A DNA stretch of 64,000 bases, from positions 282,268-346,267 of the forward strand of contig KN832563.1 in the NCBI GenBank assembly GCA_000827205.1, read 5' to 3'. Positions 20,757 to 32,445 of the stretch are shown one piece after another. Each line of letters begins with the position of its first letter. Position 1 is the stretch's first letter. The notes under the pieces were generated by a model that was not told the origin of the DNA, ran no database searches, and saw only the letters and a program-made list of their open reading frames with translations. This stretch comes from Plicaturopsis crispa FD-325 SS-3. Lineage: Eukaryota > Basidiomycota > Agaricomycetes > Amylocorticiales > Amylocorticiaceae. Position numbers and translations under genes: made by a program.

Positions 20757-21256
20757 TGGAGAGCTTGAAGGACTTGTGAGTGGGCCACGATTATTTAAGT
20801 TCAAGAACAAGAATCATACGGTGTACACTAGTCTGTACTCACCGAAGGACAGAGGATTGGCAGATACCTCCCGTGTCTCCCGTGTATTTTTTTACCTTCT
20901 CTACCGTTAGATAACTTTCGCTTTCATCTTTCACAATGCTACTTTCAATTATTCTCTTTCACCGGACGACCAGTGGTTCTGATTTCGTGAGTTTTCTGAG
21001 CCGAGCACTTACAATCCATCCACTTAGCATGCTGAGCACGCTGCCAGTGTGTACATCCGTCGTAGTACACTTAACGAGTTACGATGGAAGCGACTGTCAC
21101 CCGATCGAGAACTCGCTTAGCGCTTAGCTCTTGCCAGCTCCCAGCAAGAGACAGTGAGTCAAACTTATTCGCGTGAGTGCCTACTTTCTACTCGTTGGCC
21201 GGACTAATCAGTACGATATATTCCATAGCGTTGAAGTTTATGCACTAGACGTCAGT
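20757..21256. other. Intergenic between HSE1 and an F-box gene
   Basis: Nothing recognisable. A possible 5' untranslated intron could end at the CAG near 21252-21254. Confidence 0.35.
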
Positions 21257-22816
21257 ATGTCACGAACTGGTCCTGCATTGCCCAGCACCCCCTCGAAGCC
21301 CCACGAGGACCAGGGCAAAGTCATCGAGCGCGAATGGAGGGAGCATTTGCTCAACCCCGGTGTACAGTCGCCCGTGCATCCGAATCGCTCACCCGCCATG
21401 CAGCATGCCGATGTGCACAATCGTCGTACCGTGCCCATCGCGCAGCTCCCTCCAGAGCTTCTCTGCTATGTTTTCAAAATCGCATTCGACGCGCTTGAGC
21501 AACCAGGGGCGAAACACGCATTCCGAGTACGCATGTCCCAAGTGTCACAGCATTGGCGGGACATCGCTCTCTCGATGGCATCCCTCTGGTCCTTGGTGAT
21601 ACTGCCCGTCTCAGAGTACCATTTGCTGAGATCCAAGACCCATCCACTTGACATCATCCTCGACATCTACCTATTCTCCGAGTCCGAGGACCAGAGCATG
21701 GCGGCCGAATGCGACACTCTGGAGTCTTCATTGGAGGTGCTCATCCCGTATTGTCACCGTTGGAGGCGGTTTTGCGTCCAGACGACACACGAGGACACGA
21801 TCCCCAATCTATTGGTCCCCCAGATAAACACCCTGGATGTCCCGCTCCTAGAGCTTCTGTCTCTGTCCAACAGATCCTACGACGGGACATTTGTGGACTG
21901 CGACGAGGTTTACTTCGAAAACAATGCACCTCGCTTGAGGGACCTGCGTCTCGGTGGGTTCTTCATCAGCGACTACCCATCCCCCTCCACGATTACTGCT
22001 CTGCACATGGGCCTTTCCGAAGTGAACACCGGGGGCTTTGACTTCGAATCGTTCAGTGGATGGGTCGGCCAATTTTGGGCGTTGGTTCACCTCACGTTGG
22101 ATGGGTGGGCGCACTACGGTGACTGGCCACCCACTGCGGACTCGGAGGTCCGCCTCGAGCACCTACGGTCGCTGACATTCTGTGGCTGCGATTGCGAAGA
22201 TTCGGTGTCGAAGGTTCTAAAAGTCTTACAAGCGCCCCTCCTCGAGGAACTTGCATTCATCGGGGAAAGCGATGTGCGATTCCAGTCCGAGTCTATCATC
22301 GAGGCTATCGCACAGCAAGCACTCCATAGCCCTACTCGATACGACAAGCTGCGTACGCTTGCTTTCCAGGGCATTCCGATCGGAAGATACGTGACGCCTG
22401 CTTTCATGCACGCACTCCCGTCACTTTCAATGCTCAGCTTCACATGTGCCGACCCAGAACGCGCGTCGGAGCTATGGCGTCAGCTCGCTGTACTCCCCGA
22501 CTCTCCCCCGTTACTCTGGCCACATCTTCGATACATATCCGTGGGTCTCGGACTGTCAGACGTTCCACGCGTCGTAGGTGCTGAGGAGCAGCATGCACTG
22601 CTTGATTTCCTTCGTTCCAGGAGCTCCGCGGGAAGGCCTGTTGCACTGTTACGGCTCGAGGAGGTGTTCCTGGAGATGCTGTCGGATGACACTATTCTAA
22701 AATTACGCGCCCAGGTCAGATTGGAATCGTACAAAAGGATGGAACTACCGGACCCCTTCGCCTTTTGGGAGATGCCGGGACGAGGCTTGGTTCATGGATG
22801 TTTACCGATGTGTTAG
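21257..22816 (+). CDS. F-box protein
   Basis: One exon, 519 residues from the Met at 21257. The frame is open upstream to 21173, but that part is unlike a protein N-terminus. The F-box reads IAQLPPELLCYVFKIAFD with SQVSQHWRDIALSMASLW at about residues 60-115, the form typical of Agaricomycete F-box proteins. The remainder has irregular leucine-rich repeats. It is a probable SCF adaptor of unknown target, belonging to a family that is greatly expanded in mushrooms. Confidence 0.85.
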   Translation: MSRTGPALPSTPSKPHEDQGKVIEREWREHLLNPGVQSPVHPNRSPAMQHADVHNRRTVPIAQLPPELLCYVFKIAFDALEQPGAKHAFRVRMSQVSQHWRDIALSMASLWSLVILPVSEYHLLRSKTHPLDIILDIYLFSESEDQSMAAECDTLESSLEVLIPYCHRWRRFCVQTTHEDTIPNLLVPQINTLDVPLLELLSLSNRSYDGTFVDCDEVYFENNAPRLRDLRLGGFFISDYPSPSTITALHMGLSEVNTGGFDFESFSGWVGQFWALVHLTLDGWAHYGDWPPTADSEVRLEHLRSLTFCGCDCEDSVSKVLKVLQAPLLEELAFIGESDVRFQSESIIEAIAQQALHSPTRYDKLRTLAFQGIPIGRYVTPAFMHALPSLSMLSFTCADPERASELWRQLAVLPDSPPLLWPHLRYISVGLGLSDVPRVVGAEEQHALLDFLRSRSSAGRPVALLRLEEVFLEMLSDDTILKLRAQVRLESYKRMELPDPFAFWEMPGRGLVHGCLPMC

Positions 22817-24482
22817 TTGCCGACGGTGCAATTCAGGGTAATTATCTCAGTTCGTGATCCCGATGAAAGTCAGCGCTAGCCCACGACGATTTCTATCGAT
22901 CTCGCAGATGATCTTGTTTTATTTTCGCAAGTACTTGTTGCAGTGCTGTGGAATAATGGAACAAGACAAGCTCAATTTCGCGGCCACTACACGCATGCAG
23001 CAAGTGGTACTAGGACACGCTAACACAGAGAGAACGCTGGCGGTCACGAATGCAGTAGTATGCACCCATACAGCAAATATACCCGCATGGACGAAATGCT
23101 CCACATCGAGTTCTCCTCGCGTTCTCTTCGAATTCGGTACGTGTCAGTACACACCAAAGAGGAATGAACAAGTGGTACACACTGTTTGAGACGAGTCCCA
23201 TGCACGGCGAGAGTTGACTGCATCAGTCAGTCTGAGACCACAGCGACGATTCATGAGCAACAGTGGAACGTCTGTCGCCTGTAACAAGGTATGCCACGTC
23301 CATAGATCAGGGGCCTCGGTTTGAGCGGGTGCCAACTTGAATGCTGACCGAAGCAGAATACCATTGAGGTCGCCCCCCAGATGGATGGACATGAAAGAGT
23401 ATCCCGCGAGATACAGCCGTTCAAAAAAGCCAGCGGGCTCAGGGATTGTAGCCTTCCTGTAAGTCTAAGCATAGGCCAAGCTGTGACGCACCACGGACTC
23501 GAACGGTGATGATATTGCTGAAGATTGGGGCGAGGGCTTGCTCCTTTTGGCAGAGACGTATCTTCTGGTGCCAGATTGCAATCGCCTGACCAATACGATG
23601 GGGGTAACGGTGAACCGAGCCAGCATGAGAGAGCACATACCAAATTGCACGTCCGTGTAAATTGGTCTGAGAATGAAGTTCTCCGTCTTGTCGTGTTACA
23701 AGGGTCTCGGGAGGAGCCTGAGAGGGCGTAAAGTGTAACACCAGCGGTTTCAACGAGTCCGTCGCCTTCCAGTCAGTGTCTGAAATTTGGATAGTTTGCA
23801 TGTGTATCACGCTGCAATGTTTGAGCCGGCTTCTCACCCACCCGAGCGGCCAGGTATGACGCCCGGAAGGCCTGTGCTCAGTATTCAGTGCAGCGACAGG
23901 AACGGAACATCGCCTTGAAACTGTGCGACATACGAGTAAAGGGTACCGGGGACACTGCTGACTGCTGAGTAGTTGCGGGCCCCGTAGCACGTCCCACCGT
24001 CAGTCCGGCACCGTCTCCGCTGAGTAGGCGTGTTCTTAAACATGCAACGGAGACATGGAACACGTCGGTCATCTGCAAAGTCTTCAATTAGATGCCCATG
24101 CACGACAATGTACTCACGGAACACACGCTCGCCGTCGTATTACAGAGCGTCCCCGAACCAGCTAGCTGTGATAAGTACTCGATGGGGCAGAAACACCGGC
24201 AATGCAAATCCTGGGCGCTAATTTCATTTCCGGAGCGTTGCGCAGCCCCAACGGCACCTCCTAAACGACGGACCGTGCAAGCACTCAGCGAGCTCGGAAA
24301 GCTGTTATTCCTGACAAGAGAAGGATATGATTGGAACATGTTGCCCGACGGCGCCAACGAGAGGACAAAGGCCAGGGGCAGTGCGAGTGATTAGGAGTCA
24401 ATTTACTCGTGTTTACTCTCGCTCGTACCTTTGACCGCAACCACCTCCTTGTCCTCTGCTTTCACCTCCTGCTACCTTCAAC
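22817..24482. other. Gene-poor interval with unresolved frames
   Basis: The best open frame is on the minus strand at 23439-23990 (183 codons). Pieces nearby (around 23144-23392 and 24100-24357) also look weakly coding, but no family is recognised and exons do not join cleanly. This could be a decayed gene. Confidence 0.35.
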
Positions 24483-25648
24483 ATGGCCAGCAAAGCAGCC
24501 CACAAACGTGTACGACCGTTCTACAGAGATCTTGTAGGCGCAAGTTCTGACCACAGCACATGCACAGCTTTCCAAGGAATATGTCGTTATGCAGAAGGAG
24601 CCGCCTCCATTCGTTTGGGCAGTCCCGGACGAGAAGAATATCCTCACCTGTGAGTGGCATCACCGCGGTTATTACATGGAATGGAACTAATGTGCGGGGC
24701 CGCAGGGAACTTTCTTATCGTACGAGTGTTTCACTTATGACGCCACCAAATAGTGGTTGCTGATAGCATCTCTTGAAGCGCGGGCCACCCGACTCGCCAT
24801 TCGCAGGCGGTGAATACCATGGAATGCTCATGTTCCCTACAGAATACCCCTTCAAGCCCCCTGGTATCAAGATGTTGACTCCGTCGGGCCGATTCCAGCC
24901 AGACAAGAAGATTTGTTTCTCAATGTCCGACTTCCACCCCGGCTCGGTAAGTCTCCTCTCCTGTTCTCGAGGCTTGACACTCAGAGCAGACGATCTGTGT
25001 GGAATAGTGGAATCCGGCGTGGAGTGTGGCGACAATGTGCGTACTCATGACTCAGAGCGCGTCAATCAGTTGGCTGATCCCACGCACGGATGTTTAGATT
25101 GACGGGTCTACTCTCCTTCATGCTTTCGGACGAAATGACGACAGGATCCGTCACATCGTCCGACGTGCACAAGCGCGCCTTTGCTGCGCGTAGCCATGGA
25201 TGGAATATGCTGCAGTCGCGATTCAAGGATGCTTTCCCCGACGTGAGTCCCGCTCGTTTCTCTTGTAGGTCTAGTGCCCTGATTGTGTACTGGATCGTTC
25301 TATCATTGTTCTATGCAGTACTGCACCCCTGAGCCCCGCGACCTTCCGAACATGGGTGAACGCTCACGCGGCAAACCTGACATCCCACCACCCCCTGCTA
25401 CATCAGCCCCGGCCGCGATTCCGAAAATATCAACGGCCGCGCCCCGTCGAACCGTTGCAGCTCCAAAGACAGCTAAACCGACCGCCCCTCCGGCCACTGT
25501 AGCCCGGACTACTGCTGGTACAGGTGCAGCCCCTGGAACCCCTGCCGTCCCGGAACCGGGTTGGGCGGCAGCTATATGGGAGAAATGGCGCTGGGGTGTG
25601 TTTATTGCCCTCGCCCTGCTCGTCTCACGCATGTCATCCAGCACATGA
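24483..25648 (+). CDS. UBC6: Ubc6-type tail-anchored ubiquitin-conjugating enzyme
   Basis: Seven exons: 24483-24509, 24568-24649, 24706-24719, 24779-24946, 25008-25036, 25098-25242 and 25319-25648, giving 264 residues. The E2 core has GPPDSPFAGGEYHG, the active Cys in KKICFSMSDFHP and WNPAWSVATILTGLLSFM. A Pro/Ala/Thr linker follows, then a C-terminal membrane segment (WGVFIALALLVS) ending a few residues before the stop. Exon 3 is only 14 nt. The next intron ends in AAG (24776-24778) if the family spacing NFLIRGPP is kept. The TAG at 24764-24766 would add four residues. The enzyme sits on the ER membrane and works in ER-associated degradation. Confidence 0.95.
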
Positions 25649-26010
25649 CTACACAGCGCCGTTGATCGTCCGGCCTGAGTGAACCACCACTCTCATTCGT
25701 CTCTCTCTTTTCCTTTGTCTCATGGGACTGCGGCGCAATAGATTACATAGGTACTTGTTGCGTTTCACCGTTTCACTGTCGTTAATCTTATATCTGTGTT
25801 ACTCCGCAACTCCCTTACAATGTCTGTAAATCATACCATACGCGCAACCACACCTATTCTCCCGTCATCTCGAGGCTTTCTTCTGTTTACACTTCTTGAA
25901 TACAAAATACATATCCGCCCTGTATGCTAGAAAAGATACCACAACACGACATACTGCACTGATACAAGTTACAATTGTGAACCTTTGAAGCGGTGCATGT
26001 GGGGTGCACA
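25649..26010. other. Convergent spacer between UBC6 and CDC8
   Basis: This should hold the 3' untranslated regions and poly(A) sites of both genes. No further feature is seen. Confidence 0.45.
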
Positions 26011-26783
26011 CTATGCGCCCAGAGGCAAGTCCACCCATAATCGTTCCAAAGGTTGATCAACGCCTGCCTCGACATACGCCCCCACCGCCCCCCAGATCTT
26101 TGCCGACACCTCCTCCATGGTACCACTCGCATCGATCTCCTCCCACACGCCCACCTTCCCCTTCTGCATCTGCGCCCCAATCGTGCCGAACACGCCGCGC
26201 ACCTTCTTCTGCAGCTCCTCCTTCTCGTACCGCTCCTCGCCGTACCCGCCGCGCGCGCGCGCGACGGCTAGCGCAACGTCGAAGAACAGCGTGAGGTCCG
26301 GCGCGGGGAGGCCGATGTCGGGCGCGCGGCACCAGTCGAGGGGGAGGCCCTTCGCCGCGGAGAACGCGATCCCGGAGAAGGCGTAGCGGTCGCACAGGAC
26401 GGCCGTGCCCGCGGCCAGATGGCGCTCGATGGTCGATCTGCGCGTGCATAAGTGTCAGTGGATGCACAGGGTGTGAGAAGGGGAGGCGTACGCGAGCTCC
26501 CATCTGTTCGCGGAGAAGAGCAGGTGCACGGCGCGGTCGTCGAGCTCGGACTGGGAGCACAGGTACGCGTCTATCATCTGCCCGATGGCGGTCGTCCTGT
26601 CTGCCCCGTGCGGAGTGTCATTTTGCGTGAGGCTGGCAAGGACGCGTCGGGCTCACCCGGGAATTTGAGCAGCACGACGGGTATGTTGGATGCCTGCAGT
26701 CGGTCGTGTAGGATGGAGGCTTGGGTGCTCTTCCCGGACCTATCGAGGCCCTCAAAAACGATGAATGCGCCGCGTTTCACCAT
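26011..26783 (-). CDS. CDC8: Thymidylate kinase (dTMP kinase)
   Basis: Three exons on the minus strand: 26657-26783, 26492-26600 and 26011-26437, giving 220 residues. The P-loop is FEGLDRSGKSTQ at about 10-20. FPDRTTAIGQMID follows, joined across intron 1, then NRWELA|STIER across intron 2, the DRYAFSGIAFSAAKG motif and the LID region. Length matches eukaryotic thymidylate kinases. It phosphorylates dTMP to dTDP for DNA synthesis. It is divergent from CWC27, with 285 nt between starts. Confidence 0.95.
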
Positions 26784-27068
26784 CGCGGGCGTCTCGACGC
26801 GTTGTGAGATCAGGTCGGGCGCTTTGACGCGATGTGCGTGGTCCAGAGGACGAAAGCGAAATGGTCAATATAACTGTTTAACCCGCGTATGAGTAGACGT
26901 CCGAGAATCAGAAAGAGAGGCAAAAATGCAGTTTCGTGAACTTGATTGAGAGTGAGGACGCAGGAGGGTGCGAAACGCGGAGGACGAGATGGAACGGGCT
27001 CGGCGCCGCTCTCTTCCTTCTTTACTTACCACGACCAGTGTACTCACTGGATACTGCACGCTTTCGCT
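26784..27068. promoter_or_regulatory. Shared promoter of CDC8 and CWC27
   Basis: The 285-nt divergent gap must hold both promoters. No clear TATA box or named site is visible. Confidence 0.5.
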
Positions 27069-29176
27069 ATGGCCCTCCCAACAAATGGCCGCGTTATAAT
27101 CGAGACGACGGCTGGAGAAATCGACATCGAACTGTGGGGCAAGGTACTTACGCTAGTCCATGAGCATTGGTTCGAGGCTGAACCAGTGCGGGGTACAGGA
27201 AACACCGAAAACATGCAGGAACTTCCTAGCATTGGCCATGGAGGGTGCGTACCATATCTTCCTGATGCTATCGTAGACTGCTAACTCGTACCTCCAGGGT
27301 ACTATGACGGTGTCATATTCCACCGGTACGTCGTGCGCGCTCCTCCGTGCTTGTCTCGCGCGTATCAAACCATTGGCAATTCCCAGAATTGTCCCTGGAT
27401 TCCTTGTGCAGACAGGCGACAGGACAGGTACAGGTGGAGGAGGCGAATCGTTCTACGGAGGTGAGTAGCTCCTAATACTCTCCCGCGCACCGTTATTCAT
27501 GGTCCACTTCCGCCATAATGCAGAGCCCTTCGAGGATGAGATTCACCCGCGGCTACGCTTCGCGCACCGTGGTCTTGTGGCGATGGCTAACAATGGCACA
27601 AAGAACTCTAACGATTCGCAGTTTATCATTACCCTCGGTCCGTTCATATCTGCGTGCGATGCTCGCCTACGAAGTCGCACTGACGATAGCTTTATTCGGT
27701 CAGACCGTGCTGATGAGCTACATGGGAAGCACACGCTGTTTGGGCGCTGTATTGGTGACACTATATACAGTATGTCCCTCCAAATAAATTTCGGATGTAT
27801 ACTCATCGAGCGTGCGCGACCGTAGATGTAATGAAAATTGGTGAAATGGGTACGTGCGATACCTCTTTTTCCGCGGCGTGTTTTCTAACTTGGACCCAGA
27901 GATTGACAAGAACGAGCGGCCTGTATAGTGCGCCTTGCGCCTTTTCTTTGCAATTCTCCTGCTGAAATTGCTTTTTGTAACCTGCAGTCCACCCAAGATA
28001 AAGAATATTCGGATTATCGAGAATCCATTTGATGACATCGTCCCGCGTATAACGGCTGCAGAAAAACGCGCGCAGCAGCGGGCCAGGGAGGACGCACAAA
28101 AGGAAAGGGAGGAGGCCGAGAGACGCAAGGGTGCGAAGAAGTATGCACCGACGCTCAATTCTCCTTTCTGCATTGATTGATTTTTTTCCGGCCGAAGGAA
28201 CGTGAAATTGCTCAGTTTTGGCGACGATGAGGGCGCAGCAGAGGAAGAGAGCGAGCCTGTCGTGTTTAAGAAGAAGGGGATTGTACGCCCAGACCGTACG
28301 TTCCTTCCCGTGTCCTAGAAGCCCCATTGAAACGGTCTAACTATCTCACGGGATACAGTTGTCGATACACCGCTACCGACGGTGCCTCTGCCCGAGGTCG
28401 TCCAGCCACGGGTAGCATCTACGTCACATGAACCGAAGGTACCCATGCGTTGTGCACATACTTACCAGATTGCGAGGCTAATCCGATTATGTTTGTACAG
28501 CCTGATAAACCAACAAAAAAGAAAGACAAAGACGAGGTCGATATCACCAAAATACGGGAGAAACATGCACAGGAACAAGCCGCAGGGAGGTACGTCCACG
28601 ACCGCACATCTTCCTCTTTCCTATTCATTCAATGCGTGCGTTTTTAGCAATGCGCGCAAGGCCGAAATCGAGAAGATGGAGGCATCGATTCGCAAACTCG
28701 CACGGCGGCACGACGGTGACGACGACGATGAGCCGCGCAAGAAAGCCAAGGGCCCGTCCGCACTCGAGGCCGAGCTCGCGCGATACGCGAAGGGGCGCGG
28801 GCTGCACTCGAAGAAGGGCAACCGGCGGAAGGACGAGGGCGACGTCCTCGCTGCCCTAAACAGCTTCCGGGGAAAGCTGAAGGGCTCGGCGTTGGGGGAT
28901 GTCACGATGGGAGATGCAGACGCAGATGAGGCAGAGGAGAAGGAGAAGGAGGAGCGGCCACCGGGGGAGGAAGATCCTGGCATGGAGGTCGACGACGACG
29001 CGGGTTTCCTCGGGCACGCGCTGCATTTCCCAAAAGACGACGGCGAGGAGTCCAGGAAGGCGGAGCGGGACTACGAGGTCATTGATCCGCGAGCGCGAGG
29101 CGCACAGGCGAAGGAGGAAGAGCGAGAGCGGAAACGGCTCGCTAAAGCGAAAGCGAAAGGACGAGGGCGTCGATGA
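27069..29176 (+). CDS. CWC27: CWC27-type spliceosomal cyclophilin
   Basis: Thirteen exons: 27069-27143, 27199-27244, 27298-27325, 27387-27460, 27524-27637, 27704-27769, 27826-27849, 27900-27927, 27988-28140, 28198-28295, 28359-28438, 28501-28589 and 28648-29176, giving 467 residues. The cyclophilin domain (about 1-170) includes FHRIVPGFLVQTGDRTGTG and DRADELHGKHTLFG, where Glu replaces the Trp needed for cyclosporin binding and activity, as in known CWC27. KNVKLLSFGDDEGAAEEE follows, which fixes an AAG acceptor at 28195-28197. The C-terminal half is charged and Lys/Arg/Glu-rich, ending in a basic tail. CWC27 acts in activated spliceosomes, largely as a scaffold. Confidence 0.93.
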
Positions 29177-29327
29177 CCTACGACCTTCTTCTGTCCGTGT
29201 TTTTGTTGTCTGTCGTGTTGAAGCATATAATCTTATTTAATCCAACATCTCTGTCTCACTCCCATGCGAACGACTCGTCGTCTCCTACCATGTCATCTAC
29301 ACCGTTATCGCCACCTGCAAGTGAGCC

Positions 29328-31597
29328 TCAGACGTCAGCAACCTGTTCTCTCACTTTAGCTTGGCGGGACTCACCTAAAAGATCAAACTCCGTAGTATCT
29401 CCCGCGCTCAGTAAGATATCCCGAAGGGTCATACTCTGCCCCTCATACACGTCTTCCTCATGCTGCACCTCGAGTTCCGTAGCACCTGGATGTGGGCTTG
29501 GTTCCGCCTCTTCCTCGTCGGACCAATCGTCTTGGGCTCTCATAGCAGGAAGCGGCGCCAGACTCGCCCGCTCGCGCATCTTGAACGACGCGCGTGGGGC
29601 GGACCGTTTGATAGTGGAGAGCAGCACCCCAGGCGTCCGTGTCTTCCTGCCCGGTGTGCGTGCGCCCTTTCCTGGCGTCTGTGTTTTTGCTTTGTACGGG
29701 CTGCGTACGGTTACATCCAGGATCACGTCGCTGCCCTCATCAGACTCTGACGCGTCTTGCACATTTCCCACAATCTACAACCCACAATGCATTTTAGTGA
29801 GGGTGTACAGACGAAGCGTGCCGCAAGACGTACCCGGTCCACCTCGTCGTCCTCGGGCGCACGCGGGGCGGGGAACATGCTCGGCCGCCGCACGGCATTG
29901 CTCATCCGCGACATGCGCCGTTTCGCGATACCTGACTTCCGGCCGCCTACGACGTGTGCGTGGCCTGTCACGCCGCCGAGCAGGCGCCGCGCATACGCGG
30001 AACGCGGCTTCAGAGACGCAGGAGGCGTTGACGTCCGCATGCGCTGGTGCTCTGGTGTGCTGGGCGGCTCCTGCTCTGCGCGACGTGGAATTTTACTACT
30101 ACTGGGATCAGATGATGAGGGCGGGAGCGTGCTGGGAGCGTCAGGGTATGCAGGCAGCATCGTGCCACGAATTTGTGCGATACGGGCCTCGGTGTCCATT
30201 GATGCTGTGGACAGGCCTAGGGTGGTGAGCAGGTCTTGCGTGGGTTTTGTCTATACATGGCATGAGCGGTGCAATCTGTGATGTGGGGAGTCATAGATTA
30301 CCGTGAAATTGATATGCACATCTCGGGCAGGCTCCCACAGCCTCATAGAGCTTGAACGAGCTGTGCCAGTACGAGCTTCTACCCGTTTCGAGAGGGTTTC
30401 CTTGAGCATACGCGTTCGAGAGAGCGCTTTGGACAATGCATCATGCACTCGAGCATCTGTACTTACTGCGCCTGGCTCAGGAGCAGCGACAATGGAGGTG
30501 GGAGGAGCATGTTTGGAGGACGCGGAGAAAAGGGGTGCGCGTAGTTTTGCGACTCGGGAGGGGTGGTACGCTGCAGCCACTGGGAGGGGCTCTATGGGCA
30601 TCGTTGAGACCTGGGTCTTGCTGTCGCCGTCCTCCGCCAACGCTGTCCGTAAGTCATCTTCAGTGTCGAGTCCCGCCATGGACTTGAGGAGGCTTAGGAC
30701 CGCCCCGGACCACGAACGACGCGTGAGGTCGTCTAGTCGCGAGGCTGCCAGTGCGACAAGACGCTCCGTTGGAAGGGACGCGTACGGGGAGATGTCTGTG
30801 GATCCTTGTTGCGCTAGATGCGCCTGTGAGATGTGAGACGCGCTTTTTAAAAGCCTGGAGCAAGCATGAACCATACCTTCAGGGCTGCCATCTCCGCTTC
30901 ACGGTGTACCAGCTGAGCAGCTGCACGTTCCCATGTGCGGCGAGCAGTCTGCGAGGCCGCAAGAGTAGCATAGTAGGTGTGGGCAGTGTTTGTGTCTAAG
31001 TTGATAGCGCGTGGCACGGACGACTGCGCTTGGACAAGGAGGGCGTGAGTAGATAGAGAGACCAGTATTCGCTCAAATCTATGATGTTATGAGGATCATG
31101 GGACTTGGGCGACGACACGCAAATCAATGCTAACCTTTCGCCCGCACATTCCTCCACGTCTGACTTGCGCACTAGCACATTGGCCCACCACGACGCCACG
31201 GTATCCGTTGAGGCCGTATCACTTTTCGCTTTCAAAACGCCATGCCGTAGCGCGTCGAGGTATTTCGAAAGCGACGCGCGGAATGTTGTCGTGTCCGTCG
31301 GTTGGGTACACGGATACGTTGGCAATATCTGACGCGTTCCCATCACCATACGCATTCAAATCACAGTCTACGAGATATAGAGGGACTAGTATTGCGCACC
31401 GTTTTCGCTTTGCCAGGATCGACGCGTCCGACGAGGAAGAACGCGACGTCCTGCATAGTGCGAACGCGGTCGCGCAGACCGCGTGCATGGGCATCGAATA
31501 CCTGGGCAGTGTACTCGGGGGCGTTTGCGTGCGGATAGGCCAAGATGTGAAGGTGGATAAGGAGTAGAATGGGCAGTGGCAGCGTTTGCAAGGCCAT
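29328..31597 (-). CDS. Probable HAUS6-like augmin subunit
   Basis: Six exons on the minus strand: 31400-31597, 31135-31328, 30877-31078, 30302-30823, 29834-30250 and 29328-29774, giving 659 residues. The N-terminus (PLPILLLIHLHILAYPHAN, RGLRDRVRTMQDVAFFLV, LPTYPC, FRASLSKYLDALRHG) resembles the HAUS6 N-terminal domain of fungi. A helical, coiled-coil-like middle follows, and then a Pro/Ser-rich, basic C-terminal half with RTPG repeats. Augmin recruits gamma-tubulin to existing microtubules for branching nucleation. No search could be run, so the subunit name rests on recalled family features. It converges on CWC27 with 151 nt between stops. Confidence 0.65.
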
Positions 31598-32445
31598 CTT
31601 AGACTTCAGTGCATAGAGGTCGGCTAGATCGTGATGGGATGCAGTCGAGAAGATTTATTCGAGATAATTAGTTGAACAACCTCTTTCACTTACCACCACC
31701 ACTCCCTAGAAAATATCCGGCGCACTCAATCCACGACTATGAACTTGCAACTTATGCAGCAGGGTCGACCAGTCTATATTATACCAGCAGTGGCAGCCAA
31801 GACGGCGTTCTCCCCGACATGTCAATGCAATGTCATTGTAAGTGGAAACCTGGTTGCCTGTCCACTCTAACTCACCCTCCGAGTAGTCATTCAGCACGAG
31901 TCATTACTAGTCACTTTCGAGTTACTCCGTACCTCCCGGTGGTGAGAGAAGAGTGCAATTACTGGAAATTCTTCGCGTCGAGGTGCACAATCACTTCGAT
32001 GCTCGTTCAATTGCAAAAAAAATGAAAATCACTGATTTACTCCTCATATTCCAGATAACCGGGTTCATTCCACTCCTCAGTGCTCAGCGCTTGTGGCAGT
32101 ACTCAGCAAGTACTCAGTACAAGTCGGCAAGCAGCACTGACGCGTAGTTCGGCCCACTCCTCCTCTACCCGAAGCGACTGAAACATCACGTCAGTCTCCT
32201 CCGAGTCATCGGTCTCACTTTTGGTGACCTCGAAACGCTACCGCAAACCTAGTGAGTACTAGGGCTACCTGTTGTGGCCATCGGGACTGCGCAACGGCGC
32301 CGATGTCCTTGGTTGGGCGTGTCATTCATGTGTACGCACATTTACATATAGAGTAAACGCTTACACTGCATTGATTAGGACGTTTCACACACACAGCTAT
32401 AAGAAGACCTAAAGGACTTCCAATTAGCCCTCAACTACCGCAGGC
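31598..32445. other. Divergent spacer between the HAUS6-like gene and FMO-1
   Basis: No gene is seen. Several degenerate CAGTACTCAG and CGAGT(C/T)A(C/T)T words are scattered around 31880-32120. They could be promoter sites, but nothing named is recognised. Confidence 0.4.

Noticed and set aside
23439-23990. 183-codon minus-strand frame as a gene
   Set aside because: No recognisable motif, no splice partners that hold the frame, and competing frames on both strands.
28210-28219. Alternative CAG acceptor for the CWC27 intron, avoiding AAG
   Set aside because: It would delete the conserved NVKLLS block that CWC27 proteins have just before FGDDE. The AAG site keeps it.
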